The translations under genes were made by a program, and so were the position numbers. Positions 61,301 through 64,000 of a stretch of DNA of 64,000 bases are shown here, one piece after another. Location: positions 1-64,000 of the forward strand of contig JAZQRM010000048.1 of the NCBI GenBank assembly GCA_045629585.1, read 5' to 3'. The stretch's first letter is position 1; every line of letters begins with the position of its first letter. The notes under the pieces were generated by a model, which saw only the letters and a list, made by a program, of their open reading frames with translations, was not told the DNA's origin and did not search any database. Source of the DNA: Taishania sp045629585. Lineage in GTDB: Bacteria; Bacteroidota; Bacteroidia; Flavobacteriales_D; Crocinitomicaceae.

Positions 61301-62730
61301 TAAAGACTCGGTTACGACCTGTATTGATGACTGCATGTGTGGCTTCACTTGGTTTCATTCCAATGGCATTGAGTAATGGAGCAGGTGCAGAGGTGCAACG
61401 CCCGTTGGCAACAGTTGTCATTGGTGGTTTGATTTCCGCTACCATGTTGACTTTATTTATACTTCCAGCTTTTTACTATGTGATTCACAAAGGGAAGCGG
61501 ATGAACACTAAAGTTCTAGCTTCTGTTAGTGTGCTTTTACTTTGCTTACCAACATTGGCTCAAACACCAATTTCAGTGGAGCAAGCAATTTTACTGGCAA
61601 CTAATAATAACCGAATTTTAAAGCAAGGGGATATTGCTATTCAAAGTGGAAAGTACTTGAAAGGTTCTGCATATGAACTACCTAAAACGAATTTAGGAAT
61701 GGGATTTGGGAATTATAACAGCGATCTAAAGGATGTCAGTTTTAATATTGGTCAAACAATAGAGTTTCCGACGGTTTACATCAATCGGTCTAAATCTTAT
61801 CAAGCTCAAATAGAGATGATCCGTGCTCAACAACAACTTAATATTCGTGAACTGATAGCGCAAATTCGTCAAGTTTACTATGAATACCAAGTGTTAGATC
61901 AACGTGTGAACTTACTTCGGTACTCCGATAGTTTATTGACTAAAGCATCCAAACAGTTGGAAGTTAGAAATAGAGCCGGTGATGTTACTTTGATGGAATA
62001 TAGATTAGCACAAACACAGCAAGAGCAGGTGCAAATGCAATTAAGATTAATTGATCAGGATCGGCAAATTCTAGTTGACGCATTTAATTGGTTAATTCAA
62101 GGAGAGCAAATGTATGTTCCGACTACGTATAGTTATAAGATGGATTCAAAGGGATGGTTGCAAACGATCGATATTCAGCGAGATCCTGAGTATTTAGTGG
62201 TGTTGAAAGAAATTGAAGCAGCACAATGGAATGTTAAAGCTCAAAAAAGTAGTTTGTTACCGGATCTTTCTTTTGGATATTTAAATCAAAGTTTGAGCGG
62301 ATTTTATACCATAAATGGTTCCGAACAATTTTTAGGACGTAGCCATCGCTTTCATTCTTATCAAATTGGCGTTAGCGTCCCTCTGTTCTTCTTTGGAGTA
62401 AGTAAGCGTTTACGATATGAACAATTCAAGATTGATCAGTTAAAAACTCAGCTCGAGATTAAGGAATTTAAGTATAATTACGAGATGCGTGTAGCAATTA
62501 GTGCGGTTCAAAAACAAATCATGAATTTGGCTTTCTATGAAGAAACAGCTTTGCCTAATAGTGATTATATTTTTAAGGAGGCGAATAATAAATATCAGGC
62601 GGGAGATATTGATTTCTCTTCTTGGCTTATTTATGTCCAACAGGTGATTGGTATTCAAACTGATTATCTAAATGCTTTGAGCAATTACAATCAAGCCATC
62701 ATCTATTACAAACGTTTAAACAATGAATAA
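58387..62730 (+). CDS. CzcA-type heavy-metal RND pump fused to a TolC-like outer-membrane domain
   Basis: A 1447-residue fusion. Residues 1-1038 form a complete HME-RND pump: TM1 at about 11-29, periplasmic docking domains, and the TM4 motif DFGLIVDGAV (399-408) with the Asp/Gly pattern typical of divalent-cation (Zn, Co, Cd, Ni) exporters rather than Cu/Ag pumps. At Met1039 a segment that looks like a complete signal peptide follows (KVLASVSVLLLCLPTLAQ, possible cleavage near 1059). The TolC/CzcC-type helical protein runs from about 1060 to the end. Such fusions are known in this phylum. The adaptor gene starts 8 bases before its stop. Confidence 0.93.
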   Translation: MLSRIIAFSIKNKLTIGILTLLWLVFGVYQLTKLPIDAVPDITNNQVQVITSAPALGAEDVERLITFPLEQLMSNIPHLMENRSMSRFGLSIITLVFDDEVDVYWARQQIGERINQLELLAGMDRPEMGPITTGLGEIYQYVLQPKKGYEEKYSLEELRSIQDWQVRRQLLGTSGVADVSTFGGKLKQYEVAVDPFQLRAQNVTLDEVYLALENNNANTGGAYIERGQTVLYIRSRGLVESLDDIRNIVVKQSDKNLPILINDVGEVKIGSAIRYGALTSDDLGEVTGGIVMMLKNENSSKVIEHVKTRILEIQETLPEGLEIRPFLDRTKMVNNAIDTVKTNLLEGALIVVLVLVLFLGNLRAGLIVASVIPLSLLFAISMMNLFGVSGNLMSLGALDFGLIVDGAVIIVEAVLHILVSKKFIDGTLLSRNQMDGEVNAAASKMMNAAVFGQLIILIVYLPILSLQGIEGKMFKPMAQTVVFAIIGAFILSITYVPMISSWALSKRINLKPTWSDRMMIKIEVTFAKAFEWVFRFKYMLLGLVGILLSFCLVIFSRMGGEFIPQLEEGDFAVETRLLVGTNLNTTIETFNGISTILRNEFEEVQQVVSRIGAAEIPTDPMPIEGGDVIIVLKPKKEWKNATSFSELADKMSDKIKEQYPGLVMSFQFPVQMRFNELMTGSKQDVVVKIFGEDLQLLTQYAEEVGKIVESVDGTTDVYVEQMTGMPQVIVNYNREAMARHGLTVEQVNRVVNASFAGGIAGVVYEGERRFDLVVRLKEEIRSAYKTLDNLFVTNADGVQIPLHNVASVEEVLGPNQIQRENAKRRIMVGFNVRGRDVESVVNDLQGKVKKQVQFAPSYQVKYGGTFQNLQEAKERLVIAVPVALLFIFVLLYIAFRNFKDVLLIFTAIPLSSIGGILALTWRSMPFSISAGIGFIALFGVAVLNGIVLITEFNRLREQHPDRDLLTVVREGVKTRLRPVLMTACVASLGFIPMALSNGAGAEVQRPLATVVIGGLISATMLTLFILPAFYYVIHKGKRMNTKVLASVSVLLLCLPTLAQTPISVEQAILLATNNNRILKQGDIAIQSGKYLKGSAYELPKTNLGMGFGNYNSDLKDVSFNIGQTIEFPTVYINRSKSYQAQIEMIRAQQQLNIRELIAQIRQVYYEYQVLDQRVNLLRYSDSLLTKASKQLEVRNRAGDVTLMEYRLAQTQQEQVQMQLRLIDQDRQILVDAFNWLIQGEQMYVPTTYSYKMDSKGWLQTIDIQRDPEYLVVLKEIEAAQWNVKAQKSSLLPDLSFGYLNQSLSGFYTINGSEQFLGRSHRFHSYQIGVSVPLFFFGVSKRLRYEQFKIDQLKTQLEIKEFKYNYEMRVAISAVQKQIMNLAFYEETALPNSDYIFKEANNKYQAGDIDFSSWLIYVQQVIGIQTDYLNALSNYNQAIIYYKRLNNE

Positions 62731-63844
62731 AATGAGGTTTTTTTTCTTATATATTGTATGTCTTTTTTTAGTGATAAGTTGTGCTAGTAATCCAGAATTA
62801 GAGCAAAATACGGCAGCAGAAGAATCAACATGGGTACAGTTATCTGCAGATCAAATTCAAAAGGCACGGATAATTGTGAGTCCACCCAAGATGGAGTTAA
62901 TTTCTACACCTTTGATTGTACATGGTCGGGTGATGGCACAACCTGAAGCTATCCAGAGTGTTACTTTTCCTTTACGTGCGCGGGTCTCTTCGATATTTGT
63001 GAAATTAGGGGAGGTGGTAAGGAAAGGGCAGACATTGTTAGTTGTAGAAGACCTTGGAATCATCGAGTTACAACAAAATTATTTGACGACAGTGTCTGAA
63101 TTACAATTTGCAAAACAAGAGTTGGAACGTCAACAAGAGATGGGAGCCAATAACGCAACGAGTAAGAGAAATGAGCAACAAGCGCAATCTAATTTTGATC
63201 GTTTAACAGCGTTGATGCGCGCATACCAAGAGCAATTAGCTATGATTGGTATTAATACGAGCGGTTTAACAGCCAATTCTATTCGGAAATCAGTGATAAT
63301 AATAGCTCCGATGAATGGTGTGGTCACAGCCTTAAATGTTTCCAAAGGTGCTTTTTTTGAATCAAATCAACAATTGATTGATTTATTGGATAGTAAAATG
63401 ACAGAAACACATGTTCAGGTTTTTCAAAGCGATTTACAGTACATAGCAATTAATGACAAGGCATATGCAAGCGTTGGAGGTCAAGAATTAAAAGGTAAAG
63501 TAGTTCGGATAGTTCCAAGTTTGGATAAAAATAATTCTGCTACGGTTATTGTTGAATGGAATAATTCTGCAAATCTTTATGTAGGAATTGGTTTCAAATT
63601 AGAAATTGAGCAAAAAGAGGTAGAATTGATGACTGTTCCAGTGGAAGCGGTTTTAAGTTGGAATTTAAAAAATTATGTTTTTGTTCAGCGTGACGCTGAA
63701 AAATTTGAATTAATTGAAGTGGAGAAGGTGAAAGAGAACGGGAAATCCATCGGTATTAGAGGAGATTTACAAATTACGGATGAGGTAGTCATAAAAAATG
63801 CATATACATTATTGATGGCAATGAAAAACAAAGAGGAAGAATAG
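62723..63844 (+). CDS. RND periplasmic adaptor lipoprotein (CzcB/CusB type)
   Basis: A 373-residue lipoprotein (FFFLYIVCLFLVISC, Cys near 20; ATG at 62732 is an alternative start). The layout is beta-barrel and lipoyl parts (RARVSSIFVKLGEVVRKGQTLLVVED), a helical hairpin (about 112-165, LQQNYLTTVSELQFAKQELERQQEM), then lipoyl second half (IIAPMNGVVTALNVSKGAFFESNQQL). It links the inner-membrane pump to the outer-membrane channel. No His-rich metal-binding N-terminal domain. It overlaps the pump gene by 8 bases. Confidence 0.93.
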   Translation: MNKMRFFFLYIVCLFLVISCASNPELEQNTAAEESTWVQLSADQIQKARIIVSPPKMELISTPLIVHGRVMAQPEAIQSVTFPLRARVSSIFVKLGEVVRKGQTLLVVEDLGIIELQQNYLTTVSELQFAKQELERQQEMGANNATSKRNEQQAQSNFDRLTALMRAYQEQLAMIGINTSGLTANSIRKSVIIIAPMNGVVTALNVSKGAFFESNQQLIDLLDSKMTETHVQVFQSDLQYIAINDKAYASVGGQELKGKVVRIVPSLDKNNSATVIVEWNNSANLYVGIGFKLEIEQKEVELMTVPVEAVLSWNLKNYVFVQRDAEKFELIEVEKVKENGKSIGIRGDLQITDEVVIKNAYTLLMAMKNKEEE

Positions 63845-63852
63845 TGAAATAA

Positions 63853-63884
63853 AAAGGGATTAAACACTAGTGTTTAATCCCTTT
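63853..63884. terminator. Bidirectional terminator
   Basis: A perfect 14-bp stem (63853-63866 with 63871-63884) with loop CTAG and A/T edges, 8 bases after the adaptor stop. The tail on the plus strand is short in T, but stem strength suggests it works on both strands. Confidence 0.75.
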
Positions 63885-63912
63885 ACTTCTTCGTTTACTA
63901 ATGTATTATTTA

Positions 63913-64000
63913 TTAGTGGGGTAATGGAGAACGTTGTAATACATCCTGCAAATCTGGTTTTCGAATAAAAATGTTTCTAGCAAATCCACAAATGGGTGTT
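63913..64000 (-). CDS. Possible C-terminal end of a minus-strand gene, cut by the window edge
   Basis: On the minus strand a frame is open from the right edge to a stop at 63913, giving 28 residues ending DVLQRSPLPH. A second minus frame is also open to 63906, so coding cannot be decided from so short a piece. A gene here is suggested by the bidirectional terminator just beyond. No function can be proposed. Confidence 0.35.
   Translation of the reverse strand, partial: TPICGFARNIFIRKPDLQDVLQRSPLPH

Noticed and set aside
60960..61445. 161-codon minus-strand frame inside the CzcA gene
   Set aside because: The plus strand carries conserved RND membrane helices here; the minus reading has no recognisable fold.
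1..64000. Mobile elements, prophage genes, restriction or defence systems
   Set aside because: No transposase, integrase, phage structural or defence-type gene was seen, and gene content and composition look uniform and chromosomal.

Overview
The window is chromosomal DNA from a member of the Bacteroidota, most likely a flavobacterium-like organism (order Flavobacteriales; a Crocinitomicaceae/Fluviicola-type genome is my guess, not shown). The reasons are its AT-rich composition, six proteins ending in type IX secretion (Por/T9SS) sorting domains, a TonB-dependent receptor with a carboxypeptidase-like N-terminal domain, a 1106-residue SecA with the insertions usual in this phylum, an archaeal-type ProS, a CzcA-TolC fusion, and starts without Shine-Dalgarno sites but with TAnnTTTG -7 boxes. 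I see no insertion sequence, prophage, CRISPR array or rRNA operon. Only two tRNA genes are present.

Layout. 1-6230: end of a sorted protein, a small outer-membrane protein, a soluble Hanks-type kinase divergent from an N-acetylglucosamine-kinase-like gene, a four-gene unit (SiaC-like protein, small protein, OmpH-like lipoprotein, DUF4924) and lpd. 6231-14444: a CxxCH lipoprotein paired with a secreted FG-GAP/UnbV protein, another sorted protein, gltA and a DPP-IV-type peptidase. 14445-22726: a same-strand block of a lamin-tail-domain secreted protein, a TonB-dependent receptor, a secreted endonuclease I and a two-part 5'-nucleotidase. 22787-33150: paired barrel proteins, glycosyltransferase, PlsC, an FAD oxidase, a thiolase, and three unknown envelope genes. 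33151-37751: secA-DUF2520-kdsC on the minus strand. 37988-46348: a glucosaminidase/LysM protein, a helical-repeat protein, a FadL-type porin with a Tyr/Gly-rich lipoprotein, proS, and tandem tRNA-Glu genes with rpsT. 46416-57886: a porin, fabG, a three-gene ABC exporter unit, hemB-M50 protease-Smr, a thioredoxin-like protein and an Mpo1-like protein. 57956-63844: a heavy-metal efflux operon.

How the genes fit together. Most of the window is housekeeping and envelope biology. The most system-like part is 14698-22726. I read it as a locus for breaking down extracellular nucleic acid: a surface nuclease, an outer-membrane receptor with no SusD partner, and a split 5'-nucleotidase that would release nucleoside and phosphate. 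A long leader with a possible 48-codon ORF and a strong internal terminator suggest layered control. This is inference from domains and gene order. The other points most worth checking are the CzcA-TolC fusion with a buried signal peptide, the SiaC-like protein with Ile where the phospho-Thr is expected, the Tyr/Gly-repeat lipoprotein, the ABC exporter unit with its large periplasmic loop, and a 20-bp-arm inverted repeat at 393-446.
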